Positions 46,058-56,186 of a stretch of 64,000 nucleotides of DNA are shown one piece after another. The stretch's first letter is position 1, and every line of letters begins with the position of its first letter. The translations under genes were made by a program, and so were the position numbers. The DNA lies in NCBI GenBank assembly GCA_024372625.1, contig CP099604.1:1-64000 (forward strand). The letters run 5' to 3'. The notes under the pieces were generated by a model. The model saw nothing but the letters and a program-made list of their open reading frames with translations, was not told the DNA's origin and did not search any database. The DNA comes from Comamonadaceae bacterium OTU4NAUVB1 (lineage in GTDB: Bacteria; Pseudomonadota; Gammaproteobacteria; Burkholderiales; Burkholderiaceae_C).

Positions 46058-46636
46058 CCCTTTAATCTTTTCTTAATCATTTTTCTTAATAAAGGGAAGC
46101 TGCGTCGATAGGAACCCGTGCTTTTTCAGCTTCGGCTGGAGCGTCGATAGGAACCCGTGCCTCAGAAACCATGACGTACCGGCACAAGGATCGGATGCGA
46201 AAACCGGTTTGGCAAGAACACTGCTGCTGACGATTCTTGACATTCCGGGCTAACACAAGTCCACGAACAGCCTGTTCACCAAGAAAGTGCCTGAAAAGGC
46301 CTGCAATGATTCCAGCAACGCCAAGACATGGAGTGTCGATAGGAACCCGTGCTTCAGGGGGACAGCCCAGAACTCTGAAATCCATGACGTAGACGTTGAA
46401 ACGATGGAACAGGAACGTCCGGCGCGCTTGAAGTACTGTGAAACCTCTGGTTCTGATCGTTTTGTAGACCTCGCATCTCCCTCGTTCCAGAGACCTCGTA
46501 GACCGAAGCGTCGATAGGAACCCGTGAGATGTCGATAGGAACCCGTGCTTTTGAACGCAGAAGGTGGAGATCGGAGGTTGTGGCGTCTGCAAGCAGCACT
46601 GATACTTTGTGCAACCCAAGCTCTTGCCCTCCATAC

Positions 46637-47500
46637 ATGGCCACCCGACCCAGGTCTCGTCCTTCCGCCGCGCCAGCGACCCAGCCCATGCTGCCGCTGT
46701 GGGCCAACGATGTGCGAGGGTTGCCTAATGCGATGGCCAGGTCGGCGCTGTTCAATGTGGCCGGTCACCGGGCCGGCAAGCGCGAACTCCTCAAGCAGAA
46801 GCCGATAGAGGCCCTGTCGGGAATCGCTATGACCTACACGGGCGAAGAACTACGTCAGGACGACGAGGATGTCTTCCTGCAGCTGCTGCACATCGGACGT
46901 TCTCAGGACCTGGGAACAGTGGTTCGTTTCACGGGCTACGCCATGATCAAGGACTTGGGCTGGGACAACAGCAGCAAGGGATACAACCGCCTGATCGAAT
47001 GCATCAGTCGCTTGAAGGCGACCTCGCTGGAACTCAAGGTGGCCGATCCGAATGGAACCGACGGCGTGATGGGTTACGGCGGCGGCTTAATCGACAAGTT
47101 TCACTACCGCGACATCGCGTCCGGCTCACCCATGCGCGAATGGGAAGTGTTGTTGGACGCAAAGATCGTGGCGCTGTTCACACCCAACAGCTACAGCCGC
47201 CTCGACTGGACCACGAGGCTGAGGCTCAAGCCCATGGCCAAGTGGCTGCACAGCTTCTATCACACGCACCAGACACCTTTCCCCATGAAGGTGGCCACCT
47301 TTCACAGTTTGATGGGCAGCAAGGCCAAGCAGCTGCGGCAGTTCAGAGCGTCGTTAAAAGAATCGCTGCAGGAGTTGGTGGATTGCGGCTTTCTCGATTC
47401 AGCGGCGATCGATCAACGCTTGGACATGGTGGTGGTCGAACGCAAGGGACGTTCTGCGGCACGGCTGGATTGGATCCAGGAAGACAGCCTCAGTCGATGA
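46637..47500 (+). CDS. trfA: TrfA-family replication initiator
   Basis: 287 residues from the ATG at 46637, which leaves the iterons outside the gene; the frame is open through the last iterons upstream. Family blocks are clear: LPLWANDVRGLPNAMARSALFNV, YTGEELRQDDEDVFLQ and LIECISRLKATSLEL. TrfA-type proteins bind iterons and recruit the host helicase to start plasmid replication. Its stop is 172 bases from that of the convergent parB. The iteron at 46529 lies in its promoter zone, so autorepression is likely. Confidence 0.9.
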   Translation: MATRPRSRPSAAPATQPMLPLWANDVRGLPNAMARSALFNVAGHRAGKRELLKQKPIEALSGIAMTYTGEELRQDDEDVFLQLLHIGRSQDLGTVVRFTGYAMIKDLGWDNSSKGYNRLIECISRLKATSLELKVADPNGTDGVMGYGGGLIDKFHYRDIASGSPMREWEVLLDAKIVALFTPNSYSRLDWTTRLRLKPMAKWLHSFYHTHQTPFPMKVATFHSLMGSKAKQLRQFRASLKESLQELVDCGFLDSAAIDQRLDMVVVERKGRSAARLDWIQEDSLSR

Positions 47501-47672
47501 CGGTGTGCGACCGGCGCATGGCGGCTTCGTCGCGACGTTCCCATCCGCCCTCCCCTGCCCTCAGACCTGGACCCAGAATCATCCAGCTTAAGCAAGGAAC
47601 CGTCATCTGCGGACAGCAAACGGGTTCAAGGAGTGACGACATCTCGTGCGGCCCCGCTTAAGCCGAGGCCGG

Positions 47673-48662
47673 TCACTGCTTGGAGAAAAGCGTCAGGATC
47701 TTCGATGCGAGTTCCTGCGACGCCTGCGGACTCAAGCCTTTGAGAACGAGCTCGAGCCGACCTTCGTCTCCGAATGACTTGAGTTCTCCTTTCGCACCCT
47801 GGTAAGTGACAGGTTCGCGCAACGAACGGGTCCGTTTCACCGGACCCTGCTCGGCCGCCTTGCGGCGGGCGGCCACGTCACGGTAGCCCAAGCCGTGCTT
47901 GGCGACCTCCAGGATCAACGAGAGCGTGTCGTCGTCGCCCTTGAGCGACCAATACTCGCGAACGGCATTGAGCATCTTGTGGGAAAGCAACTCTGGATGG
48001 TCGGCCACGGCGTGGACGATGCGAAGCGGCAGATTGGCCAGCGACAGCGTCCTGCTGACATGATCCTCACCCAGTTGAAGTGCCTGCGCGAGGGCGCTCT
48101 GCGTGGGGTAGACCTTCTTGGCCAGCAATTCCTTCCACTTGATCGCGTCGTCGAGAGGTGACTGGTCGCGCCGCTCCACGTTCGCTGCACGGGCTTCCTC
48201 ATAAAGGGCGCGGTCACTGGCAGGAGACGGACGAATCTCGACGCGCAGGGTGGGAAGTCCACCCGCCCTTGCACCGCGCAGCCTCGTCTCACCTTCGATC
48301 AGGACCACCTCGCCGTCGGGATTCACGTAAGCGGTCGCGGAAACGCGTTGTCCGCCGGACAGCATCGAGTTGGCCATGTCGGCGACGGCCGACGAGGTGT
48401 AGACGACACGCGGGTTGAACGGGTTCGATCGGATTTCTCCCAAGGGGATGTCGTAGACCATTCCCGTTAGATAGGCATCGATGGTGCGTCGAACCGGAGC
48501 AGGTCGGCTCTGATCCGGCGATGTCGTTGCTGCGGAAGCGAACACTTCCATGGGTGCTTCCGGTGCACGAGCCTCGCCGCCAACCAGTGGCGTAGCGTCC
48601 ACGGCCTCCCGGACCTGAGCGATCCGATCCGGAGACACCGGCTTCTTCTTGAAATTTGCCAT
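47673..48662 (-). CDS. parB: ParB-family partition protein
   Basis: 329 residues. The ParB N-terminal domain (IPLGEIRSNPFNPRVVY; IEGETRLRGARAGG) is followed by a helix-turn-helix (SALAQALQLGEDHVSRTLSLANLP) and a C-terminal dimerisation part. In place of the standard GERRxRA motif it has GETRLRGAR, as in plasmid ParBs. It binds parS-type sites and works with ParA to segregate the replicon. Its start overlaps the parA stop by one base (TAATG). Confidence 0.9.
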   Translation of the reverse strand: MANFKKKPVSPDRIAQVREAVDATPLVGGEARAPEAPMEVFASAATTSPDQSRPAPVRRTIDAYLTGMVYDIPLGEIRSNPFNPRVVYTSSAVADMANSMLSGGQRVSATAYVNPDGEVVLIEGETRLRGARAGGLPTLRVEIRPSPASDRALYEEARAANVERRDQSPLDDAIKWKELLAKKVYPTQSALAQALQLGEDHVSRTLSLANLPLRIVHAVADHPELLSHKMLNAVREYWSLKGDDDTLSLILEVAKHGLGYRDVAARRKAAEQGPVKRTRSLREPVTYQGAKGELKSFGDEGRLELVLKGLSPQASQELASKILTLFSKQ

Positions 48663-49336
48663 TATTTGCCTTCTTCCTGGGCATTGATTCGTGCAATGAT
48701 TTCTTTGTAGACCCGCTGCATCTCGTCGATGGCCTTCTGCGAGCGGTCCTTGCCTTTCAGCTCATGCACCGCACGGCCGCTCTTCCCGGTCGCCAGCCAG
48801 GATGCACGTTGCGCGATCTGGGCGTCGAAGACAGAGATGTCCTCGCTCGCGAAATAGCCTCGCAACTCCGAAGTGGATTTGGCGTTCTCTAACGGAGAAA
48901 CCCGGGTCAGCACGACATGAGCCGGGATGCGGCCTTTCTCATGGCGTGGGCCCATTTCTTTCAGGGTATCGAACACCTTCAGTGTCGACTCGACTTCCTG
49001 TTGGTCCGCACCGCACGGTACCAGCACGAGATCCGACAACAATGCGCATTCGAGCATGGTGCGGTAGTTCTGAGCACCGATGTCGACTACTACCAGCGTG
49101 AACTTGGACGCGAGATTGGCGAGTTCGCGAGCGGGGCTCAACGGCAGGGTCAGCACGGGAATCGAGGGAACGACACCCTCTTCATTGCGAATGCGGGACC
49201 AACTGGTCGCGGACCCTTGCTTGTCGGTGTCCAGAAGGACGACGTCTACCTCTTCCGCTGCAGCAAGGGCCGCGATGTGCGTCGCCAGCCGGGTCTTCGC
49301 TACCCCTCCTTTTTCCGCTCCGATGGTGATCACCAT
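48662..49336 (-). CDS. parA: ParA-type partition ATPase
   Basis: 224 residues with the deviant Walker A EKGGVAKT (K9 and K14), an A'-type VVLLDTDKQGSATSW and Walker B-like VVVDIGAQNYRT. It is a small ParA without an N-terminal DNA-binding domain. The ATPase forms a DNA-bound gradient that moves ParB-parS complexes. GAGGAT precedes the ATG. The lack of a DNA-binding domain suggests ParB, not ParA, represses the operon. Confidence 0.92.
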   Translation of the reverse strand: MVITIGAEKGGVAKTRLATHIAALAAAEEVDVVLLDTDKQGSATSWSRIRNEEGVVPSIPVLTLPLSPARELANLASKFTLVVVDIGAQNYRTMLECALLSDLVLVPCGADQQEVESTLKVFDTLKEMGPRHEKGRIPAHVVLTRVSPLENAKSTSELRGYFASEDISVFDAQIAQRASWLATGKSGRAVHELKGKDRSQKAIDEMQRVYKEIIARINAQEEGK

Positions 49337-49427
49337 GTTCGATCCTCAAATTCTTGATTGATACCGCTCGTCAGAAAAATGACTCGACGCCTCTTGCCAA
49401 GGCCTTCCCACGTCTGATTCAGGCCTT

Positions 49428-49443
49428 CTTGGCTCGAGCCAAG
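49428..49443. promoter_or_regulatory. Candidate parS site 1
   Basis: CTTGGCTCGAGCCAAG, a perfect 16-bp palindrome about 90 bases upstream of parA. Two related copies lie further out, a clustering typical of partition sites. Confidence 0.6.
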
Positions 49444-49721
49444 ACATGGATCTTCCGTGCATTGTATGTTCATTATCTTCTGATTTGAAAGAAAGACATA
49501 TACGAAATTCAATCGCTATTCAAGAAAATTTAGCAAAGATTATTTGCGCGATGGCGATGGCCCACAAGGCAGTTCTGGGTCCTGTGGTTCCATGTCAAAT
49601 TCGCCAGTCATTCTTTTCCTGCGCTGACGAACGCTGGCGATGTGGTTGGCAGCAGTGTTCAGTACAAAGTGCGCACTTTGCTGGCTCGAGCGACACGAAA
49701 TGTGAGGTCGGACTCTGCCGA

Positions 49722-49737
49722 GTTGGCTCGAGCCAAC
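49722..49737. promoter_or_regulatory. Candidate parS site 2
   Basis: GTTGGCTCGAGCCAAC, a perfect 16-bp palindrome sharing TTGGCTCGAGCCAA with site 1. A half copy (GCTGGCTCGAGCGAC) lies at about 49680-49694 between them. Confidence 0.6.
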
Positions 49738-50105
49738 CTTGCTTCTGGCGATGGAAGTTTGGCTCAGTCTGTAAAGACCAGAGCGCGGATGTTTGGGAAA
49801 AGCGCCGACGCTTTTACAACCGAAAGTCAGAATTTTCCAAAAATGATGATCGAATGAAAGGCGTAATCGGGGTGTTTCTCTAAAGCGGGAAATGTGGCGT
49901 GGCACGCACATGAGACTATTTTCAATCCACGCGCGAACACTTTTCCAGCACAACGGCACACCGAGCTGAGGCCAATTTCAAGGACTCGACGGTATGATAA
50001 AGCCGTGAAGTGATCATAAGAAGATCTGGCATACCCCTGAGACACTTGTGCAAACGAGCCGGATCGAGGTCTCCAGCAGCGACTCCGGCATCGGCTGTGG
50101 ACCTT

Positions 50106-50522
50106 CTAACCCTTCGAGTCCTTCTGGCCCTTCTGGCCCTTCGGCTTGTACGCCACAACGTCGATCTCCACCTTGGCATCGACCATCAAGCGGGCTTCGG
50201 TGGTCGATCGGGCAGGGCGACCCTCACCGAAATAGGACATGTAGACGCGATTGAATGCACCGAAATCGCGCGCGTCCTGGAGCCAGACGGTCGCCTTGCA
50301 GACGTCGTCCAGGGTCGCGTCCGCAAGGGCGAGAACGGTCTTCAGGTTTTCCATCACCTGGCGCGTCTGGGCTTCGATCCCGCCCACGACGATCTCGCCA
50401 TCCGCGTTCGCGGGCACCTGCCCCGACACGTAGATGAAGTCGCCGGCGCGCACGGCGGGGGAGAAAGGTCGTACCTGACGGTCGGAGGCGGTGGGCGAGA
50501 TTCCAAGGTATTCGAGGGGCAT
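50106..50522 (-). CDS. ridA: RidA-family enamine/imine deaminase
   Basis: 138 residues with the RidA pattern: FSPAVRAGDFIYVSGQVPAN, then ATVWLQDARDFGAFNRVYMSYF and RSTTEARLMVDAKVEID. The Arg in ARST binds the carboxylate of reactive 2-aminoacrylate-type imines, which the protein hydrolyses. It is divergent from the ABC transporter operon and shares its operator region. Its partner enzyme is probably the PLP deaminase at 56187, which makes such intermediates. The tail is unusually rich in Lys, Gly and Gln. Confidence 0.88.
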   Translation of the reverse strand: MPLEYLGISPTASDRQVRPFSPAVRAGDFIYVSGQVPANADGEIVVGGIEAQTRQVMENLKTVLALADATLDDVCKATVWLQDARDFGAFNRVYMSYFGEGRPARSTTEARLMVDAKVEIDVVAYKPKGQKGQKDSKG

Positions 50523-50592
50523 GGCAGCGGTTCCAGTTGAGGTCGAAAAAGGAAGGGGAGGAGCGCCCGATGATGAACGTTGATCCGATCAA

Positions 50593-50609
50593 GTGAAAGT
50601 ATTTTTCAC
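50593..50609. promoter_or_regulatory. Candidate MurR/RpiR operator 1
   Basis: GTGAAAGTATTTTTCAC: a 6+6 bp inverted repeat with a 5-base spacer, in the gap between ridA and the ABC operon. The GAAA...TTTC form suits the RpiR-type regulator encoded at 57533. Confidence 0.5.
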
Positions 50610-50671
50610 AAGACTTGCAGAAAATCAGGGTTTGCACGCAAGACTTGGCATGCAACATGCGAGATCTTTGG

Positions 50672-50696
50672 TTGGAAAGAAAATATTTTTCACCAA
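50672..50696. promoter_or_regulatory. Candidate MurR/RpiR operator 2
   Basis: An imperfect palindrome bounded by TTGG and CCAA with GAAAATATTTTTC at its centre. It shares TATTTTTCAC with site 1 and ends about ten bases before the ABC operon's first candidate start. Confidence 0.5.
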
Positions 50697-50705
50697 ACCT
50701 CCTTG

Positions 50706-52289
50706 ATGAAAGTCCTGCTCATGAAACGCACTCTTGTCCATCGCGCTTGGTCGGCGCCAAGACGCCAGGTTCTCGGCGCCATCGCCCTGGTCGTGGCTGC
50801 CGTTGCCGCGCCGCTGCCCGCGCTCGCGCAGGCTTCGCGAAACCATGCGACCCTGGCGATGGTGGCCGAGCCCCAGACGCTCGACCCGATGGCGTCGAGC
50901 GCCGACCTCATCGGCACGGTCATGCAGCATGTCTACGAACCGCTGTTCACCTTCGATGCCCAGTGGAGCGTCGTGCCGATGCTGGCCGAGGCGATGCCCA
51001 GGATCTCCAATGGGGGCAAGACCTACGACATCGCCCTGCGCAAGGGGGTGATGCTGCACAGCGGCCGCGAACTCACGGCCGACGACGTCGTGGCCAGTCT
51101 CCAGCGCTGGATCGAGCAATCGCCGCGCGGCAAGGCCGTGGGCAAGGTCGTCGACAGCCTGAAGGCGAAAGGTCCGCTGGCCGTCGAGATCGTGCTGAAA
51201 GAGCCCTACGCGCCGCTGGCGGCCCAGCTCGCGCTGCCCAGCGGCATGGCCGCCGTCATGGCCAAGGAATCGATCGCCTCCCCGCTGAAGGATTTCGTGG
51301 GCACCGGTCCGTACCGCTTCAAGGAACGCAAGCCCGACCAGTACGTGCTGTTGAACCGCTTCGACAAGTACAGCGCCCGCAAGGAAGCGGCCAATGGCTA
51401 CGGCGGCCGGCGCGAAGCGGTGATCGAGGAGTTGCGCTTCGTGCCGGTGCCCAACGCCAACACGCGCGTCGAAGGCGCGCTGGCCGGCCAGTACGATTTC
51501 GCCGACCTGCTGCCGGTCGAGGCGCTGGCCCGACTGGACAAGGCCGCCGGCAAGACGGTGCCGATCATGACGCCGGCCTTCGGCTTCCCCTACCTCGTCC
51601 TCAACACCAAGGAAGGCGTGGCCGCGAGCCTGCCGGTGCGCCAGGCGATCCAGATGGCGCTGGGCGAGGGCGAGATGCTGGCCGCCGGCTTCGGCGACAC
51701 GCGCTTCTTCGTGGCCGAGGGCAACCACTTTCCGAAGGGTTCGCCGTTCCATTCGACCGCCGGCACCGACCAGTACAACCAGCGCAACGCGCCCAAGGCC
51801 AAGGACGCCGCCGTCAAGGCCGGCTACAAGGGCGAGCCGATCCGCGTGCTGACCAGCCGCCAGTACGACTTCCACTACAACATGGCGCTGCTGATGGCCG
51901 AGCAGCTCAAGCGCGCCGGCTTCAAGGTCGACCTGAACGTGGTCGACTGGGCGACGCTGGTCCAGCGGCGCAACGATCCGAAGCTGTGGGACATCTACGT
52001 GACGCACTCGGGCCAGTTCCCCGAGCCGATGCTCTCGCCGCCGCAGCTCGGCGACGGTGCGCCCGGCTGGTGGGACACGCCGGCCAAGAAGGCCGCGCTG
52101 CAGGCCTTCAACGTCGAGAGCGACCCGGCCAAGCGCGGCGCGCTGTGGGGCCGCGTGCAGCAGGTGGTCTACGACGAGGTGCCCTACATCAACGTGGGCA
52201 AGTTCAGCGGCCTGTCCGCCCGGAGCCCGGCGCTGGACAACTACCAGCCCGCGACCTGGCCGTTCTTCTGGAACGCGCGCATCAAGTAG
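50706..52289 (+). CDS. Peptide-type ABC transporter substrate-binding protein
   Basis: About 527 residues from the ATG at 50706; an ATG at 50721 is an alternative. Signal peptide with a Tat-like RRQVLGAIALVVAAVAA core and cleavage after PALAQA. The SBP_bac_5 family is clear: AEPQTLDPMASS, YEPLF, GTGPYRF and PVRQAIQMAL. It binds peptides or similar amides in the periplasm and feeds the permeases downstream. It is the first gene of a seven-gene run with gaps of 3-21 bases or overlaps. Confidence 0.88.
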   Translation: MKVLLMKRTLVHRAWSAPRRQVLGAIALVVAAVAAPLPALAQASRNHATLAMVAEPQTLDPMASSADLIGTVMQHVYEPLFTFDAQWSVVPMLAEAMPRISNGGKTYDIALRKGVMLHSGRELTADDVVASLQRWIEQSPRGKAVGKVVDSLKAKGPLAVEIVLKEPYAPLAAQLALPSGMAAVMAKESIASPLKDFVGTGPYRFKERKPDQYVLLNRFDKYSARKEAANGYGGRREAVIEELRFVPVPNANTRVEGALAGQYDFADLLPVEALARLDKAAGKTVPIMTPAFGFPYLVLNTKEGVAASLPVRQAIQMALGEGEMLAAGFGDTRFFVAEGNHFPKGSPFHSTAGTDQYNQRNAPKAKDAAVKAGYKGEPIRVLTSRQYDFHYNMALLMAEQLKRAGFKVDLNVVDWATLVQRRNDPKLWDIYVTHSGQFPEPMLSPPQLGDGAPGWWDTPAKKAALQAFNVESDPAKRGALWGRVQQVVYDEVPYINVGKFSGLSARSPALDNYQPATWPFFWNARIK

Positions 52290-52301
52290 GCGGACGTCGC
52301 C

Positions 52302-53243
52302 ATGCTGCGTTTTCTCGCGTCCCGCGTGGCCGGCATGCTGGTCGTGCTCGCCATCGTGGCGGTGCTGGTGTTCGTGCTCACCCGCGCCGCTTCCGGCGAC
52401 CCCGTCGCCGTGATGCTGGGCGACCAGGCGACCGCGGCCGACATCGCCCGCGTGCAGGTCGAGTACGGGCTGGACAAGCCCCTGCCCGTGCAGTTCGGCT
52501 ACTGGCTGCGCGAGGTGCTCCAGGGCAACCTGGGGCAGTCGATCTTCCTGCAGCGCCCCGTCACCCAGGCGCTGTGGGAGCGGGCCGAGCCGACCACCCT
52601 GCTGTCGCTGATGGCGGTGGCCATCGCCGCGCTCATCGGCCTGCCGTGCGGCATCGCCTCGGCGGTGTTCCGCGGGCGCTGGATCGATTCCCTGTTCACG
52701 GGCCTGGCGATGCTGGGGGCCAGCGTGCCCAGTTTCTGGCTCGGCCTGGTGCTGATCCAGGTCTTCGCCGTCTCGCTGGGCTGGTTCCCGGTCTCCGGCT
52801 ATGGCGCGCCCGACGCGCCGCTGCTCGACCGCCTGCACGCGCTCATGCTGCCGGCGGCGGTGCTGGGCCTGCTGAATTCGGCGCTGATCATCCGCTTCAC
52901 GCGCGCCTCGATGCTCGACGTCCTGGGCGAGGACTACGTGCGCACCGCGCGTTCAAAGGGCCTGGGCGAGGGCACGGTGGTGCTCAAGCACGCGCTGCGC
53001 AACGCGCTGGTGCCCATCGTCACGGTGCTGGGCCTGACGGCCGCGCTGATGATCGGCGGCGCCGTCGTGACCGAAACGGTCTTCGGCCTGCCCGGCGTCG
53101 GCAGCCTGGTCGTGAACGCCGTGCTGCGGCGCGACTATCCCGTCATCCAGGGTGCGCTGCTGGTGATCGCCGCGATCTACGTGCTCATCAACTTCGCGAT
53201 CGACCTGCTCTACGCCGTGGTCGATCCGCGCGTCAAGGTCTGA
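52302..53243 (+). CDS. ABC transporter permease, DppB type
   Basis: 313 residues with six membrane segments and the permease EAA-type loop (EDYVRTARSKGLGEGTVVLKHALRNALVP). The N-terminus (FLASRVAGMLVVLAIVAVLVF) and PGDP-like ASGDPV motif are typical of dipeptide/oligopeptide DppB. It forms the inner-membrane channel with the next gene. The gap to the binding-protein gene is 12 bases. Confidence 0.9.
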   Translation: MLRFLASRVAGMLVVLAIVAVLVFVLTRAASGDPVAVMLGDQATAADIARVQVEYGLDKPLPVQFGYWLREVLQGNLGQSIFLQRPVTQALWERAEPTTLLSLMAVAIAALIGLPCGIASAVFRGRWIDSLFTGLAMLGASVPSFWLGLVLIQVFAVSLGWFPVSGYGAPDAPLLDRLHALMLPAAVLGLLNSALIIRFTRASMLDVLGEDYVRTARSKGLGEGTVVLKHALRNALVPIVTVLGLTAALMIGGAVVTETVFGLPGVGSLVVNAVLRRDYPVIQGALLVIAAIYVLINFAIDLLYAVVDPRVKV

Positions 53244-53253
53244 AGGGCCCGCC

Positions 53254-54108
53254 ATGACACTCCGGATTCCCAGGCTGCCCCTGGCCCTGCGCCAGCTGCT
53301 GCACAACCGCATCGTGGCGGTCGCGCTGGTGGTGCTGGCGGCCGTGGCCGTGCTGGCGCTCGGCGCGCCGCTGTTCGCCTCGGCCGACCCCAACGACACG
53401 GCGGTGCTCGACCGCCTGAAGCCGCCCAGCGCGCAACACCTGCTGGGCACCGACGAGCTCGGCCGCGACCTCTACGCGCGCATCGTCCACGGCGCGCGCT
53501 ATTCCCTTTCCATCGCGGCCGCCACCGCGCTCGGCGCGGTCGTCTTCGGCACCTTCCTGGGCCTGGTGGCGGGCTTCTTCCGCCGGCTGGACGCGCCGAT
53601 CATGCGGGTGGTGGACGCCATGATGGCGTTCCCCGACATCCTGCTGGCCATCGCGCTGGTGGCGATCCTGGGGGCCTCGCTGGGCAACGTGGTGCTGGCG
53701 CTGGTGCTGGTCTACACGCCGCGCGTGGCGCGGGTGGTGCGGGCCTCCACCCTGGTGGTGCGCGAGCTGCTCTTCATCGAGGCGGTGCGCGCGCTGGGCG
53801 TGCGCACCTCGCGCATCCTGTGGCGCCACGTGCTGCCCAACCTGATGTCGCCGATCCTGGTGCAGGTGTCGTTCATCTTCGCCTATGCGATCCTGGCCGA
53901 GGCCGGGCTGTCGTTCCTGGGCGTGGGCGTGCCGCCGGAGATTCCCACCTGGGGCACGATGGTCGCGGGCAGCCAGCAGTACGCCGACCGTGCGTTCTGG
54001 GTGGTGCTGTTCCCCGGCGTGGCGATCATCCTGACGGCCCTGTCGCTGCAACTGGTGGGCGACGGCGTGCGCGATCTGCTCGACCCCAAACTCAAGAAGG
54101 CGGCCTGA
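53254..54108 (+). CDS. ABC transporter permease, DppC type
   Basis: 284 residues with an N-terminal helix, the DppC-like HLLGTDELGRDLYARIVHGARYSL block, five to six membrane segments and an EAA loop (FIEAVRALGVRTSRILWRHVLPN). It pairs with the DppB-type permease, only ten bases upstream. Confidence 0.9.
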   Translation: MTLRIPRLPLALRQLLHNRIVAVALVVLAAVAVLALGAPLFASADPNDTAVLDRLKPPSAQHLLGTDELGRDLYARIVHGARYSLSIAAATALGAVVFGTFLGLVAGFFRRLDAPIMRVVDAMMAFPDILLAIALVAILGASLGNVVLALVLVYTPRVARVVRASTLVVRELLFIEAVRALGVRTSRILWRHVLPNLMSPILVQVSFIFAYAILAEAGLSFLGVGVPPEIPTWGTMVAGSQQYADRAFWVVLFPGVAIILTALSLQLVGDGVRDLLDPKLKKAA

Positions 54109-54111
54109 GCC

Positions 54112-55172
<1,061 letters not shown>

Positions 55173-55176
<4 letters not shown>

Positions 55177-56165
55177 ATCCGCTCGACATCGGCGCCGACA
55201 TGCCGCTCATCGAGGTGCGCCACCTCAAGAAGTACTTTGGTTCCGGGGCGCGACCGGTGCGTGCGGTGGACGACGTGTCCTTCGCGATCCGCCGGGGCGA
55301 GACGCTCGGCCTGGTGGGCGAATCCGGCTCCGGCAAGAGCACCATCGGACGCACGGTGCTGCGCCTGCTGGAGCGCACCGCGGGCGAGGTGCGCTATCGC
55401 GGCGAGGACACCGCCGGCTTCTCCGGCGAGCGCATGCGCAAGCTGCGCAGCCAGCTGCAGATCATCTTCCAGGACCCCTACGCGAGCCTGAACCCGAAGA
55501 TGCGCATCGGTGCCATTCTGGCCGAGGCGCTTTCGACGCACGGCCTGCACAAGGGCGCGGCGGCGCGCGCGCGGCGCATCGCCGAGCTGCTGGAGACCGT
55601 GGGCCTGCGCCCCGAACACGCGAGCCGCTTCCCGCACGAGTTCTCAGGCGGCCAGCGCCAGCGCATCGGCATCGCGCGCGCGCTGGCCGTGGAGCCGGAA
55701 TTCATCGTCGCCGACGAGCCGCTGTCGGCGCTGGACGTGTCGATCCAGGCCCAGGTCATCAACCTGCTGGGCGATCTGCGCGAGCGCCTGTCGCTGACCA
55801 TGCTGTTCATCTCGCACGACCTCGACGTGGTCGAGTACCTGTGCGACCGGGTGGTGGTGCTCTATTTGGGCAAGGTGATGGAGGTGGCGCCCACCGCCGC
55901 GCTGTTCGCGCATCCCGCGCATCCCTACACCCGCGCGCTCCTGGCCGCCAGCCCCAAGCCCGATCCGCTGCTACCGAGCGAGCCCGTGGTGCTCGGCGAC
56001 GACATCCCCAGCCCGCTCGCGCCGCCCTCGGGCTGCGTCTTCCGCACGCGCTGCCCGCACGCCATCGACGCCTGCGCGCGGACCGTGCCGCCGCTCGAGG
56101 AGGTCGCGCCAGGGCGGTTCGCCGCGTGCATCCGTCGCGACACGTTCGCTGTCCCCGCCGCCTGA
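55173..56165 (+). CDS. ABC transporter ATPase, DppF type
   Basis: 330 residues from the ATG at 55173, preceded by AGGGAGG. Walker [10 protein letters not shown]-loop [12 protein letters not shown], signature [15 protein letters not shown], Walker [13 protein letters not shown] and H-loop ISHD. The cysteine-bearing C-terminus ([14 protein letters not shown]) matches the oligopeptide/dipeptide subgroup. It completes the transporter. Confidence 0.9.
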
Positions 56166-56186
56166 CATCCCGATCCCCAAAAGAAC

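Larger units (their letters stand above)
45818..46547. other. Iteron-type replication origin region
   Basis: About twelve copies of a unit with consensus CACGGGTTCCTATCGACGC are present. Plus-orientation copies start at 45818, 45889 and 45914. Copies with TAGC in place of TTCC start at 45945, 45966 and 45988, and an opposed partial copy at 46007. Minus-orientation TTCC-class copies lie at 46102, 46141, 46333, 46508 and 46529. The opposed groups flank an AT-rich stretch (about 46040-46095) and two DnaA boxes. The initiator gene follows at once. Iterons bind the initiator to open the origin and control copy number. Confidence 0.9.
49337..50105. other. Region upstream of parA with candidate centromere sites
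   Basis: It contains two perfect 16-bp palindromes and one half copy around TGGCTCGAGC, plus AT-rich DNA around 49450-49560. No coding frame is supported. It should include the parAB promoter. Confidence 0.45.

Noticed and set aside
45818..46547. A CRISPR array, given the regularly repeated 19-mers
   Set aside because: Spacing is irregular, orientation flips, spacers are not uniform, and a TrfA-type gene follows: these are iterons.
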